Below are positions 8,175 to 16,724 of a stretch of 64,000 bases of DNA, piece by piece. The stretch covers positions 6,054 through 70,053 of the forward strand of contig NZ_WWVR01000011.1 of assembly GCF_009883055.1 (NCBI RefSeq), given 5' to 3'. Each line of letters opens with the position of its first letter. Positions within the stretch are counted from its first letter, which is position 1. Under the pieces are notes generated by a model. The model saw only the letters and a program-made list of their open reading frames with translations. It made no database searches and was not told the origin of the DNA. A program made the translations under genes and the position numbers. This DNA comes from Blautia sp. BIOML-A1 (GTDB lineage: Bacteria; Bacillota; Clostridia; Lachnospirales; Lachnospiraceae).

Positions 8175-9071
8175 ATGGAGAAAATCAGAAGAAATAAAAA
8201 AGTGATCGCGGCATTTTTAATACCGGCGATTCTGATATATCTTTGTTTTGAATTGATTCCAGTAATTATGTCAATTTATTTTTCTTTTAATGATTGGCCT
8301 GGGATTCAGGCTGTAGCACTTAAATTTGTAGGTTTGAAAAATTACAGGAATATTTTTCATAATGCAGTTTTTCTTAAATCATTACAAAATGTTCTGATAT
8401 ACGTAGTAATCAGTGTGATTCTTCAGGTGCCGTTAGGATTTGGGCTGGGTCTTTTGATCCATCATTTTAAGAGAGGACAGAGATTTTTTAAAGCAGCCTT
8501 TTTCATACCTATGATCTTATCAGTAACAGCAGTTGCATTATTATGGAATTTTATTTATTTTCCAACTGAAAAGGGAATCCTTAATAGTTTGCTTATTAAA
8601 ATTGGTCTTGCAAATTGTATGCAGCAATGGCTTGTAAATCCAAAAACATCACTGATGTGCTTGATTATAGTAAGTACATGGACAAGTGTTGGTTATTATA
8701 TGATCATCTGTCTGGCGGGACTTACCTCGATTCCAAACTCAGTTTTGGAAGCTGGTGAGCTCGACGGTGCCACAGGATGGAAAAAAATCTGGAATATTTA
8801 TATACCAATGTTATGGGAACCATTAAAAATGTCTACCATTATGGTAATAACAGGTGTACTTAAAATCTTTGATACTGTATATATTCTTACACCAACAGGT
8901 GGAACAAATAACTGTACGATTGTTCCTGCACTTCTGATGTACAACGAAGCATATCGATATGGACACTATGGAACCGGAAGTGCTATTGCAACTGTGATTT
9001 TTGTACTGAGTGCTGCAGTTTCTATTCTTAGTCTGACACTAATGAATAAAAAAGAATCTATAGAATATTAA
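8175..9071 (+). CDS. ABC sugar-transporter permease 1 (MalF/UgpA type)
   Basis: The 298-residue protein has about six TM helices (first: KVIAAFLIPAILIYLCF) and the binding-protein-dependent permease EAA loop ELDGATGWKKIWNIYIP, which contacts the ATPase. ATG 8175 is preferred because AGGAGG ends just upstream; the in-frame ATG at 8160 overlaps that ribosome site. It forms the membrane channel with the next gene. No dedicated ATPase gene is present, so a shared MsmK-like ATPase encoded elsewhere is expected from known clostridial systems. Confidence 0.92.
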   Translation: MEKIRRNKKVIAAFLIPAILIYLCFELIPVIMSIYFSFNDWPGIQAVALKFVGLKNYRNIFHNAVFLKSLQNVLIYVVISVILQVPLGFGLGLLIHHFKRGQRFFKAAFFIPMILSVTAVALLWNFIYFPTEKGILNSLLIKIGLANCMQQWLVNPKTSLMCLIIVSTWTSVGYYMIICLAGLTSIPNSVLEAGELDGATGWKKIWNIYIPMLWEPLKMSTIMVITGVLKIFDTVYILTPTGGTNNCTIVPALLMYNEAYRYGHYGTGSAIATVIFVLSAAVSILSLTLMNKKESIEY

Positions 9072-9083
9072 GGGGGGAAAGAA

Positions 9084-9917
9084 ATGAAATCAAAAAAACG
9101 TTCCGCAAGACAGTATATATGTTTTGTAATTTTCGTGATTGTGGCATTGATTAATATATATCCGCTGGTATTCTCAATTTTTTGTTCATTTAAAGGTAAT
9201 CTGGAAATTTTTTCATCATTTACTTCACTGCCGAAAAGATTGAGATTTGAGAATTATATAACAGCATGGAAGGTTGGAAACATTGGCAGATATTTTCTTA
9301 ACACAATTATTCTTTCAGTAGGAACTCTGGTAATTGCCGGACTTTTTGGTGCAATGGCATCATATGTTCTAGCAAAATTCAGATTTCGTGGAAAGTCAAA
9401 AATATATCTGTTATTTATATCGGGAATGATGATTCCTATTCAGGCAGTATTGATTCCATTGTCATACATATTTGGAAAATTAGGGATAATGAATAATTAT
9501 CCAGTGTTGATACTGTTATATTCGGCTTTTTGTTTTCCAATGACGGTTCTGGTTTTGACTGGATTTATGAATGGAATTCCTACAGAACTGGAAGAAGCAA
9601 TGGTTATAGATGGGGCAAGTATTTTTCAAGTATTTTTTAAGATGATATTGCCGTTATCCGTACCTGGAATTGTAAGCGTTTCAATTTTTAACTTTATTCA
9701 GGTCTGGAATAATCTTCTGTTTCCGCTTATTTTTATATCAGATAAAAATAAAGGAACAATTTCGATGGGATTACTTGCATTCTTTGGAGAATATAGCACC
9801 GATTACAGCTCTAGCATGGCAGGAATATGCCTTACTACAATACCAGTGATTATTGCATATGTATTTTTCCAGGAAAAAATAGAAAATGGTTTGATGAGTG
9901 GAGCTATAAAGGGCTGA
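9084..9917 (+). CDS. ABC sugar-transporter permease 2 (MalG/UgpE type)
   Basis: The 277-residue protein has six predicted TM helices and an EAA loop (EEAMVIDGASIFQVFFKMILP). AAGGGGGGAAAGAA precedes ATG 9084, 12 bp after permease 1. It is the last gene of the operon and is followed by a strong terminator. It pairs with the preceding permease as a heterodimeric channel of a carbohydrate importer. Confidence 0.92.
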   Translation: MKSKKRSARQYICFVIFVIVALINIYPLVFSIFCSFKGNLEIFSSFTSLPKRLRFENYITAWKVGNIGRYFLNTIILSVGTLVIAGLFGAMASYVLAKFRFRGKSKIYLLFISGMMIPIQAVLIPLSYIFGKLGIMNNYPVLILLYSAFCFPMTVLVLTGFMNGIPTELEEAMVIDGASIFQVFFKMILPLSVPGIVSVSIFNFIQVWNNLLFPLIFISDKNKGTISMGLLAFFGEYSTDYSSSMAGICLTTIPVIIAYVFFQEKIENGLMSGAIKG

Positions 9918-9954
9918 TATTTTTCGGGGTCTCAGATATAAAGAGATATAAGGA

Positions 9955-10003
9955 AAGGCTGATGCATAAGTGGTAATAGAAATCACCACTGCATCAGCTT
10001 TTT
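9955..10003 (+). terminator. Intrinsic terminator of the carbohydrate operon
   Basis: AGGCTGATGCA...AGTGGT pairs with ACCACT-GCATCAGCT around an 8-9 nt loop and is followed by TTTTT. Confidence 0.9.
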
Positions 10004-10120
10004 GAGTGTTCAGTTTTTTCAGAAAATAGATAAAAAAAATAATTCTAAAAGATATGTATTTATAATGCAATAATATGATACAATTGGTAAAGAATATTAA
10101 GAACTAAGGAAAAACCATGT

Positions 10121-11476
10121 ATGCTAAATAAAAAAGATTTTCTAAAATATGCATCAAAACTAGCCTTTCCGATCATGCTCCAAAACCTGATCGGAACACT
10201 GGTAAACATTGCCGATACGGTTATGCTTGGATACGTAAGCCAGACTGCCATGTCGGCTTCATCTCTTGCGAATCAGTATACTTTTATTCTTTTCTGTTTA
10301 TATTATGGTATGGCCGCGGGTACATCGGTCTTATGTTCCCAGTACTGGGGAAAAGGTGATAAAAAGACAGTAGAAAGGATTCTCGGCCTGGCGGAACGAA
10401 TCTCGCTGATCATTTCTCTTGTATTTTTCGTGATTTCTTTCACAATGCCAACTACGATCATGAAGGTCTTTACAAACAGTCCTGATACGATTGCTGCCGG
10501 CAGTGAATATCTGAAAGTGATCTCATTTTCATTTATGTTTATGGGATTCTCTCAGATTTTTATGAGTGCTCTTCGAAGCATCGGAAAAATAATGCTGCCT
10601 TCGATCACGTACATTGTTTCGCTTGGCGTCAATGTACTTTGTAATGCCACCTTTATCTTTGGGCTGTTTGGACTTCCAAAGCTTGGCGTCACCGGTGTTG
10701 CACTTGGTACTGTTATTGCCAGAATCACAGAAGTACTGATCTGCCTCATCTACTCATTAAGAAGTTCTGATGTCAGATTCCGGATCAAATACTTCTTTGC
10801 AAAAGCAGGTATTCTGTTCCAGGATTTTATGAAAATTGCCACTCCGGCTATCGTGAATGATGTTGTCTGGAGTTTTGCTACATCAGCATTCGCAGCAATC
10901 CTCGGTCATATTGGTGATGATATGGTTGCTGCAAATGCGGTTGCTGTCATGGTGGTAAATATTGGTGCAATCGCCTGTCGTGGTTTTGCCAATGCTACTA
11001 CCATCATTGTCAGCCAGGAACTGGGTAAAGATAACATTGATGCAGCCAGAGAATATGGCAAACGCATGCTCAGAATAACAATGATTGTAAGTCTGATCGG
11101 ATGTGTCATCATTCTGGCACTGCGCCCTTTGATACTGGATTTCTATCGGGATAAATTGACGGAGACTGCCATTTATTATCTTGGTATTTTTATATTTATG
11201 ACAACCTGGCGTCTTGTGGGAGAAGGTATTAACACCTGTCTTATATGCGGCTGCTTCAGAGGTGGTGGTGATTCCAGGTTTGGAATGATCATAGACTCTA
11301 TATTTATGTGGCTTGTTGCAGTTCCTCTCACCTTCCTTGCAGCATATGTTTTAAAACTGCCGCCTGTCTGGGTATATTTTGTAATGACTCTGGATGAGTT
11401 CGAAAAAATGCCTGTGGTATTCATTCACTATTTCAGAGGTAAATGGCTTACAAATATTACCAGAGATTTTGACTGA
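10121..11476 (+). CDS. MATE-family multidrug efflux transporter
   Basis: The 451-residue polytopic membrane protein has about 12 TM helices. The start FAFPIMLQNLIGTLVNIADTVMLGYVS-type region, the repeated half (IATPAIVNDVVWSF) and GEGINTCLICGCFRGGGDSRF are typical of DinF/NorM-like MATE exporters, which extrude cationic compounds using Na+ or H+. ATG 10121 follows AAGGAAAAACC. It stands alone between two terminated units, and its substrate cannot be told. Confidence 0.9.
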   Translation: MLNKKDFLKYASKLAFPIMLQNLIGTLVNIADTVMLGYVSQTAMSASSLANQYTFILFCLYYGMAAGTSVLCSQYWGKGDKKTVERILGLAERISLIISLVFFVISFTMPTTIMKVFTNSPDTIAAGSEYLKVISFSFMFMGFSQIFMSALRSIGKIMLPSITYIVSLGVNVLCNATFIFGLFGLPKLGVTGVALGTVIARITEVLICLIYSLRSSDVRFRIKYFFAKAGILFQDFMKIATPAIVNDVVWSFATSAFAAILGHIGDDMVAANAVAVMVVNIGAIACRGFANATTIIVSQELGKDNIDAAREYGKRMLRITMIVSLIGCVIILALRPLILDFYRDKLTETAIYYLGIFIFMTTWRLVGEGINTCLICGCFRGGGDSRFGMIIDSIFMWLVAVPLTFLAAYVLKLPPVWVYFVMTLDEFEKMPVVFIHYFRGKWLTNITRDFD

Positions 11477-11565
11477 TCATGGGGCTGTCTGGAATCTTCA
11501 GAATTTGCTTATGAAGAACGACTTGAAGGCACCGAGGGTATGTGTAATCAGAGGAGAATTATAAA

Positions 11566-11931
11566 ATGATGAATTGTATTATAGTTGGACTGGGAGGATT
11601 TCTTGGAGCTGTAGCTCGTTATCTGATAGGATTGATTCCGATAAACCCACAAAATGGCTTTCCGGTAAAGACATTATTAATTAATATTGCCGGAGCATTT
11701 GTGATAGGACTTGTTGTAGCGTTTGGTGCGAAGAAAGACTGGAATCCGCAATTGATTTTATTTTTGAAGGTTGGTATTTGCGGAGGATTTACGACATTTT
11801 CTTCTTTTGCCCTGGAAACGAATCAGCTAATGGAACGAGGCGCAGGCTGGTGGGCAATGTTCTATGTTGCATTGAGTGTAATAGGAGCATTGGCGGCAGT
11901 ATATGCAGCACAGTATGCAGTCGTAAGATAA
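11566..11931 (+). CDS. crcB: Fluoride channel protein CrcB/Fluc
   Basis: The 121-residue protein has four TM helices. It shows the Fluc signatures GGFLGAVARYLIG near the N-terminus, TLLINIAGAFVIG, and GGFTTFSSFALE, which carries the Phe-box and polar track residues. It works as a dual-topology dimer exporting F-. GAGGAGAATTATAAA precedes ATG 11566. There is only one copy here, so a homodimer is expected unless a partner lies elsewhere. No fluoride riboswitch consensus was found in the 89 bp upstream. Confidence 0.92.
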   Translation: MMNCIIVGLGGFLGAVARYLIGLIPINPQNGFPVKTLLINIAGAFVIGLVVAFGAKKDWNPQLILFLKVGICGGFTTFSSFALETNQLMERGAGWWAMFYVALSVIGALAAVYAAQYAVVR

Positions 11932-11963
11932 GATTCAGAGGGAATTCCGATACATCTCCTGGA

Positions 11964-12013
11964 AAAAGAAAAATCCGAAAAAACAGAGTCATTTCTGTCT
12001 TTTCGGATTTTTT
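11964..12013. terminator. Bidirectional terminator between crcB and cstA
   Basis: AAAAATCCGAAAA-ACAG pairs with CTGT-TTTTCGGATTTTTT. The A and T tracts on both sides suit the convergent genes. Confidence 0.9.
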
Positions 12014-12035
12014 GTCGTTTTTTATGCCATAATTA

Positions 12036-13739
12036 TTATGCTCGTTCTGCTGCTTTTTTTGTCTCTGGTTTTTCCAGAAGTTTTTTAATACCCTGGATTG
12101 CTACCAGTACACCTAGTATTAACAGAAGTATTGCAAATATCAGCTGTAAAGAATTTCCAAGATCCAGACCGGTTGTTACAAATGCTTTGGAAAGTTTCAC
12201 AATTGTCATGCCAAGTGCTGTGAAGGTAACTGCCATCATGAATACCATTGGAATCCAGAGCATACAGCCCTGACGTTTTGTCTTCTTTAAAAATACTGCA
12301 CAGGCTACAAGGGCAAGTACTGATAACAGCTGGTTTGCAGAACCAAACAATGGCCATATTTCCGCGTAGCCCACTCTTGTAAGCAGATAGGCCAGTACAA
12401 GTGTAATGATTGTTGCAAAATATTTATTAGTCATTACCTTTAAAAATGGGTTCATGTTTTCCTCATCCGTATCAGAATCAAGGAAAAATTCCTGGAATGA
12501 AAGTCGTCCGACTCTGGCTACAGAGTCAAGAGATGTCAGTGCAAATGCAGATACAGCAAGGTTGATCAATGTAAATACCAGTGAATGGGGCAAACCGATC
12601 ACAGAAAGGAAATTTGCAATCGCACCTGCAAAAATCTGAGGCTGGGTTGTCAGCCCCTGGGCTGCTGCCTCGCCATCTGCAAAAGATGCTACGGCAATCA
12701 ATGCGATAATGGCAAGCATACTCTCCATCAGCATTGCACCAAATGAAACAGGGAGCATATTTTTTTCATTTTTAATCTGTTTGGATGCGGTACCTGAGGA
12801 TACCAGGGAATGGAAGCCTGAAACCGCACCACAGGCGATGGTTACGAATAAGATCGGAAACATATATTGTCCGTCAACATTAAAGCTTGTAAAAGCTTTA
12901 AGATTACAGGAAGGGTTAGCTGCAAATACACCAATTACCGCACCAACGATCATAAAAATAAGCAGATAACTGTTCAGATAATCACGCGGCTGAAGTAATG
13001 CCCATACAGGTGTAACACTGGCTATCAGAATGTATGCAAATATAATAAGGTGCCAGGTTTCAAGACTTATGTATATCGGGAATTTAAGTCCCAGTGCAAT
13101 TGCTGCTACAAGTAATACAATTGCAAAAATCGTATTGACCCATTTATTGAATTTTGTGTATTTCAGGAAAAATCCAAGTCCAACAGCTTCCACTATGAAT
13201 AACATGGAAGTAGTTGCGACAGCTCCGTTTGCTACTACCTTTGTAACCTCTCCTGTGGTACCTGTGGCAAAACCATTAAAGGTCCCTGCTACTACATCTG
13301 CAAATGCTGCAACAACCAGAATACAGAATAACCAGCAGAATAAAAGGAATAATTTTTTTCCTAGTTTTCCGATATATGCTTCGATGATATATCCGATTGT
13401 ACGTCCTTTATTCTTTACAGATGCATACATGGAAGCAAAATCCTGAACAGCACCAAAGAATACACCGCCGATCAGAATCCACAGCATAACCGGAAGCCAG
13501 CCAAAAATTGCAGCCTGGATAGGTCCGTTGATCGGGCCTGCGCCTGCGATGGATGCAAACTGATGTCCAAATACTACATTGGTATCTGCCGGTACATAAT
13601 CAACTCCGTCTTCCATCTCATATGCCGGAGTTTTTGCTTTTGGATCAATTCCCCATTTGTTCTGCAGGTAGCGGCCGTACAGAAGATATGCACCGCCCAG
13701 AACTACAATGGCGATCACCATCATCATAATTCCACTCAT
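12036..13739 (-). CDS. cstA: Carbon starvation protein CstA-family transporter
   Basis: The 567-residue protein has many TM helices (about 14-16). The N-terminal GGAYLLYGRYLQNKWGID, FGHQFASIAGAGPINGPIQA and GPIQ-IFGWLP motifs are diagnostic of CstA, a family that imports peptides or pyruvate. GFHSLVSSGTASKQI is another conserved block. The start at 13739 is chosen because AGGAG lies 8 bp upstream on the minus strand; the longer in-frame start at 13799 would sit in a hairpin. It is shorter than the enterobacterial CstA/BtsT (~700 aa), as is usual in clostridia. A terminator-like hairpin lies in its 5' leader. Confidence 0.9.
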   Translation of the reverse strand: MSGIMMMVIAIVVLGGAYLLYGRYLQNKWGIDPKAKTPAYEMEDGVDYVPADTNVVFGHQFASIAGAGPINGPIQAAIFGWLPVMLWILIGGVFFGAVQDFASMYASVKNKGRTIGYIIEAYIGKLGKKLFLLFCWLFCILVVAAFADVVAGTFNGFATGTTGEVTKVVANGAVATTSMLFIVEAVGLGFFLKYTKFNKWVNTIFAIVLLVAAIALGLKFPIYISLETWHLIIFAYILIASVTPVWALLQPRDYLNSYLLIFMIVGAVIGVFAANPSCNLKAFTSFNVDGQYMFPILFVTIACGAVSGFHSLVSSGTASKQIKNEKNMLPVSFGAMLMESMLAIIALIAVASFADGEAAAQGLTTQPQIFAGAIANFLSVIGLPHSLVFTLINLAVSAFALTSLDSVARVGRLSFQEFFLDSDTDEENMNPFLKVMTNKYFATIITLVLAYLLTRVGYAEIWPLFGSANQLLSVLALVACAVFLKKTKRQGCMLWIPMVFMMAVTFTALGMTIVKLSKAFVTTGLDLGNSLQLIFAILLLILGVLVAIQGIKKLLEKPETKKAAERA

Positions 13740-13779
13740 AATCTTTCTCCTCGTCTTTCTTTGATATAAATATATATTA

Positions 13780-13820
13780 AAAACGCCCCTGTTATCCAAT
13801 GGATAACAAAGGCGGAATTT
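13780..13820 (-). promoter_or_regulatory. Terminator-like hairpin in the cstA leader
   Basis: On the minus strand GCC-TTT-GTTATCC-ATT-GGATAAC-AGG-GGC is followed by GTTTTTA, about 40 nt before the cstA ribosome site. This suggests premature termination control. The preceding GAGTACCACGG faintly recalls a T-box, but the AGGGTGG/TGGN core is absent. Confidence 0.6.
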
Positions 13821-14033
13821 CCGTGGTACTCAGGTTATCTTTTATGGTTTGACCTGTTCAATGCATTTATCTTTATTGATTATCTAATGTTTTACTACTT
13901 TTTCTATAAAATTTCAAGAAGTATTTTGTATGTGTGTTATATTTTTTTATTTTTCCGGACAGGTTGGTGTGGTATTATTATTCTTGAAGTATAAATCGAT
14001 TCTTGACGGATTCATTATATAAAGGAGCAAAAA

Positions 14034-14504
14034 ATGACTATCAGAAAAGCAGAAGAAAAAGATATTCCGAGAATTACAGAACTGTTAGAACAGGTGCTGC
14101 AGATCCATGCAGACATAAGACCTGACATTTTTATTCCCGGCACGACAAAATATACGGTAGACGAGTTGACAGAGCTTTTGAAAAATGAAGAAAAACCGAT
14201 ATATGTTGCAGTGAACGAAGCGGATATCTGTGTAGGATATGCCTTCTGTCAACTGCAGGAACAGCCTTTTTCCAACAATATGGTGCCGTTTAAATCCCTT
14301 TTTATAGATGATCTGTGTGTTGATCAGCAGGTACGAGGACAGCATATAGGAGAAAGTCTGTTTGAATATGTAAAAAGTGAAGCAAAGTTCATGGGCTGCT
14401 ATGAGGTGACGTTGAACGTATGGACAGGAAATACTTCGGCAGAAAGATTCTATGAAAAAATGGGAATGAAGACAAAAGAAAGACAGATGGAATATATCTT
14501 ATGA
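14034..14504 (+). CDS. GNAT-family N-acetyltransferase
   Basis: This 156-residue single-domain GNAT has beta1-alpha1 TIRKAEEKDIPRITELLEQV, and its acetyl-CoA site reads LCVDQQVRGQHIGESLFEYV (the variant of R/Q-x-x-G-x-G/A). It is followed by LNVWTGNTSAERFYEKMGM. The enzyme acetylates an unknown amine with acetyl-CoA. AAAGGAGCAAAAA precedes ATG 14034. It is monocistronic by context. Confidence 0.9.
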   Translation: MTIRKAEEKDIPRITELLEQVLQIHADIRPDIFIPGTTKYTVDELTELLKNEEKPIYVAVNEADICVGYAFCQLQEQPFSNNMVPFKSLFIDDLCVDQQVRGQHIGESLFEYVKSEAKFMGCYEVTLNVWTGNTSAERFYEKMGMKTKERQMEYIL

Positions 14505-14552
14505 TACTGACACATTTCTTTTTGTTAAACGCCTGCGAAGGAGAAAAGAATC

Positions 14553-14582
14553 TTGACAAAAAAATGAGTAGAAGTATATAAT
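14553..14582 (+). promoter_or_regulatory. Sigma-A-type promoter for the AGCS symporter
   Basis: TTGACA at 14553-14558 and TATAAT at 14577-14582 are separated by 18 bp. The predicted start of transcription is near 14589. Confidence 0.75.
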
Positions 14583-14608
14583 ATAAACAGATTATACATT
14601 TACGCGAA

Positions 14609-14640
14609 GGAGCAATGTTGCTATAACATTGCTCCTTTTT
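14609..14640 (+). terminator. Terminator hairpin in the AGCS symporter leader
   Basis: GGAGCAATGTT pairs with AACATTGCTCC around a 4-nt loop and is followed by TTTTTG. It lies only about 20 nt downstream of the predicted transcription start and ends just before the GAGGAGGG ribosome site, so it is placed as an attenuator. Confidence 0.8.
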
Positions 14641-14658
14641 GTTTTGAGGAGGGATAAT

Positions 14659-16047
14659 ATGGAACAGCTAAATGAAATTGTTACCAAAATCGACAATTTT
14701 GTATGGGGACCAGTGATGCTGATTCTTCTGGTTGGAACAGGTGTGTTTCTTACCGTTCGTACAAGATTTCTGACATGGAAGAATCTGGGATATGCGCTTA
14801 AGAGTACGCTTAGTAAAGAAGCTCGTACTAAAAGTCGTGGTGAAGGAGATGTTTCCCCTTTTTCTGCACTTACTACAGCGTTGGCTGCAACAATCGGAAC
14901 AGGAAATATCGTTGGTGTTGCGACCGCAATGGTATCTGGTGGACCAGGAGCACTGGTATGGATGTGGATCTCAGCAGCATTTGGACTTACTTCAAAATTC
15001 AGCGAGTGTATGCTTGCAATCAAATATCGTGAGGTAAATGCCAAAGGCGAGATGAGTGGTGGACCGATGTACACCATGAAAAAAGGTCTGAAAAATAAGA
15101 CTTTTGGCTCTGTTCTGGCATGGCTTTTTGCACTGTTTGCAGTGATTGCATCCTTTGGTATAGGTAACATGACACAGGGAAATTCAATTGCAGGTGCGCT
15201 TCATACTACTTTTGGCGTGCCAACAGGGATTACGGGCATTGTGATTACAGTGGTTTCTCTGCTGATCATTGTTGGAGGAATCAAATCTATTTCAAAAGTG
15301 TCTTCCGTAGTCGTTCCGGCAATGGCAATCTTTTATGTAATCTGTGGTATTATTGTTATTATTGGAAATATCTCAAATCTGCCGGCGGGTATTGCTATGA
15401 TCTTTAAGATGGCATTTTCTGTAAAAGCGGTTGGCGGTGGACTTTGTGGATCAATTGTAGCCTCTATGATGAGTGCGATGCGATTTGGAGTTGCACGAGG
15501 TGTTTTTTCTAATGAAGCAGGTATGGGTTCGGCTGCAATCACTGCGGCAGCAGCTACTACAGATAATCCGGTTCGTCAGGGTTATATAAATATGACAGGT
15601 ACTTTCTGGGATACCATTGTTGTCTGTACGATCACAGGACTTGCGATAGCATCATCCGGAGTACTTGGAATGACAAATGCGGCAGGAGAGATGCTGACGG
15701 GCTCAGATATCACGATTGCAGCATTTGAAACAATCCTCGGATCCGCAGGTGGATGGCTGGTAACAATCGGCATTACTTTATTTGCGTTTTCCACGATTCT
15801 TGGATGGGAGTATCATGGAGAGAAAGCATTTGAGTATCTTCTTGGAACACACAAATACAACATGATCTATCGAGTAGTATTTTCGCTTGTGGTATACTTT
15901 GGATGTACACAGACCCTGAGTCTGGTATGGAATTTCTCAGATATTGCAAATGCACTTATGGCGATTCCGAACCTTATCTGTATGTTGCTCCTGAGTGGTG
16001 AGATTGCAAAGGATATCAAGGAATTTCAGTCTGAGATCAAAAAATAG
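14659..16047 (+). CDS. Sodium:alanine/glycine symporter (AGCS family)
   Basis: The 462-residue membrane protein has about 11 TM helices. Family blocks include VGTGVFLTVRTRF, the substrate/Na+ site TALAATIGTGNIVGVATA, GGPGALVWMWISA, and FGVARGVFSNEAGMGSAAI. These match AlsT/AgcS carriers that import small neutral amino acids with Na+. ATG 14659 is chosen because GAGGAGGG lies 6 bp upstream; the longer in-frame start at 14629 is inside the terminator hairpin. Confidence 0.93.
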   Translation: MEQLNEIVTKIDNFVWGPVMLILLVGTGVFLTVRTRFLTWKNLGYALKSTLSKEARTKSRGEGDVSPFSALTTALAATIGTGNIVGVATAMVSGGPGALVWMWISAAFGLTSKFSECMLAIKYREVNAKGEMSGGPMYTMKKGLKNKTFGSVLAWLFALFAVIASFGIGNMTQGNSIAGALHTTFGVPTGITGIVITVVSLLIIVGGIKSISKVSSVVVPAMAIFYVICGIIVIIGNISNLPAGIAMIFKMAFSVKAVGGGLCGSIVASMMSAMRFGVARGVFSNEAGMGSAAITAAAATTDNPVRQGYINMTGTFWDTIVVCTITGLAIASSGVLGMTNAAGEMLTGSDITIAAFETILGSAGGWLVTIGITLFAFSTILGWEYHGEKAFEYLLGTHKYNMIYRVVFSLVVYFGCTQTLSLVWNFSDIANALMAIPNLICMLLLSGEIAKDIKEFQSEIKK

Positions 16048-16081
16048 ATGCATGCATATATGATTTTAATATTCTTTTTTG

Positions 16082-16111
16082 TTGACGATTATATGTATCA
16101 GATAGTATAAT
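16082..16111 (+). promoter_or_regulatory. Promoter of the queDECF operon
   Basis: TTGACG at 16082-16087 and TATAAT at 16106-16111 are 18 bp apart, immediately upstream of the structured leader. Confidence 0.8.
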
Positions 16112-16125
16112 ATCTACGCTGTAGA

Positions 16126-16226
16126 AACAGCCGACAGTTCATTTGTACCTTCCTGTCGCAAAACAAAACCAGGGCTGACCAAGAAGATTTCAGGCTCTGC
16201 GTGCAAAAGTACGCGGAGCCTTTTTT
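16126..16226 (+). promoter_or_regulatory. Candidate preQ1-type riboswitch with terminator ahead of queDECF
   Basis: The leader folds as CAGCC (16128) with GGCTG (16173) enclosing CGACAG / CTGTCG. It has a TTC-starting loop and an A-rich 3' tail (GCAAAACAAAACC) that could form an H-type pseudoknot, as in preQ1-I aptamers. A strong terminator follows at 16193-16226 (GGCTCTGCGT / ACGCGGAGCC, then T6). Position, size and the downstream genes support preQ1 control. The exact class is inference, because the canonical ACTA-type tail is not seen. Confidence 0.6.
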
Positions 16227-16301
16227 AATGGATTTTATTATGTTTTTCAGTTGGCACTTGGCTAAAAGGTACATCCATTTCACTTACAGGAGAATTGAAA
16301 C

Positions 16302-16724
16302 ATGTATTATTTAAAGACAGAAGCCAGTTTTGATGCAGCACATTTTCTCTGGAAATACGAGGGAAAGTGCAGAAATATCCATGGACATCGTTGGAATGTT
16401 GCTGTGGAGATCAAAAGCCAGGTGTTAAAGCAAGAAGGACAGACACGGGGAATGATAGTGGATTTTGGTGATCTGAAAAAAGATCTGAAAGAGCTTTGTG
16501 ATTTTTTTGATCACAGTCTGATCTATGAGAAGGGGTCTTTGAGAACAGAAACAGTTACTGCACTTTTGAATGAGAGTTTTCATCTGGAAGAAGTTTTATT
16601 TCTCCCCACTGCGGAAAATTTTGCTTATTATTTTTATAAAAAATTAATAGATCTGGGATACGGGGTTCACCGTGTCACAGTATACGAAACACCGAATAAT
16701 TGTGCAGTTTATGAGGAAGAATAG
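16302..16724 (+). CDS. queD: 6-carboxy-5,6,7,8-tetrahydropterin synthase QueD
   Basis: This 140-residue protein of the PTPS fold converts 7,8-dihydroneopterin triphosphate to 6-carboxytetrahydropterin, the first committed step to queuosine. Zinc-binding histidines are visible in FDAAHFL and NIHGHRW, with C/E/H catalytic residues (KCRNIHGH, DHSLIYE). AGGAGAATTGAAAC precedes ATG 16302. The next gene starts directly after its stop, so the two are translationally coupled. Confidence 0.95.
   Translation: MYYLKTEASFDAAHFLWKYEGKCRNIHGHRWNVAVEIKSQVLKQEGQTRGMIVDFGDLKKDLKELCDFFDHSLIYEKGSLRTETVTALLNESFHLEEVLFLPTAENFAYYFYKKLIDLGYGVHRVTVYETPNNCAVYEEE

Noticed and set aside
11477..11565. Possible fluoride riboswitch before crcB
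   Set aside because: The 89-bp gap lacks the GGNGATGG...GCTGATG-type pseudoknot consensus.
13800..13870. Possible T-box upstream of cstA
   Set aside because: GAGTACCACGG is only superficially similar. There is no AGGGTGG/TGGN core and no Stem I features.
14592..15170. Antisense frame (192 codons) in the AGCS symporter
   Set aside because: It is Pro/Ser/Thr-rich shadow translation of a membrane-protein gene and has no ribosome site.
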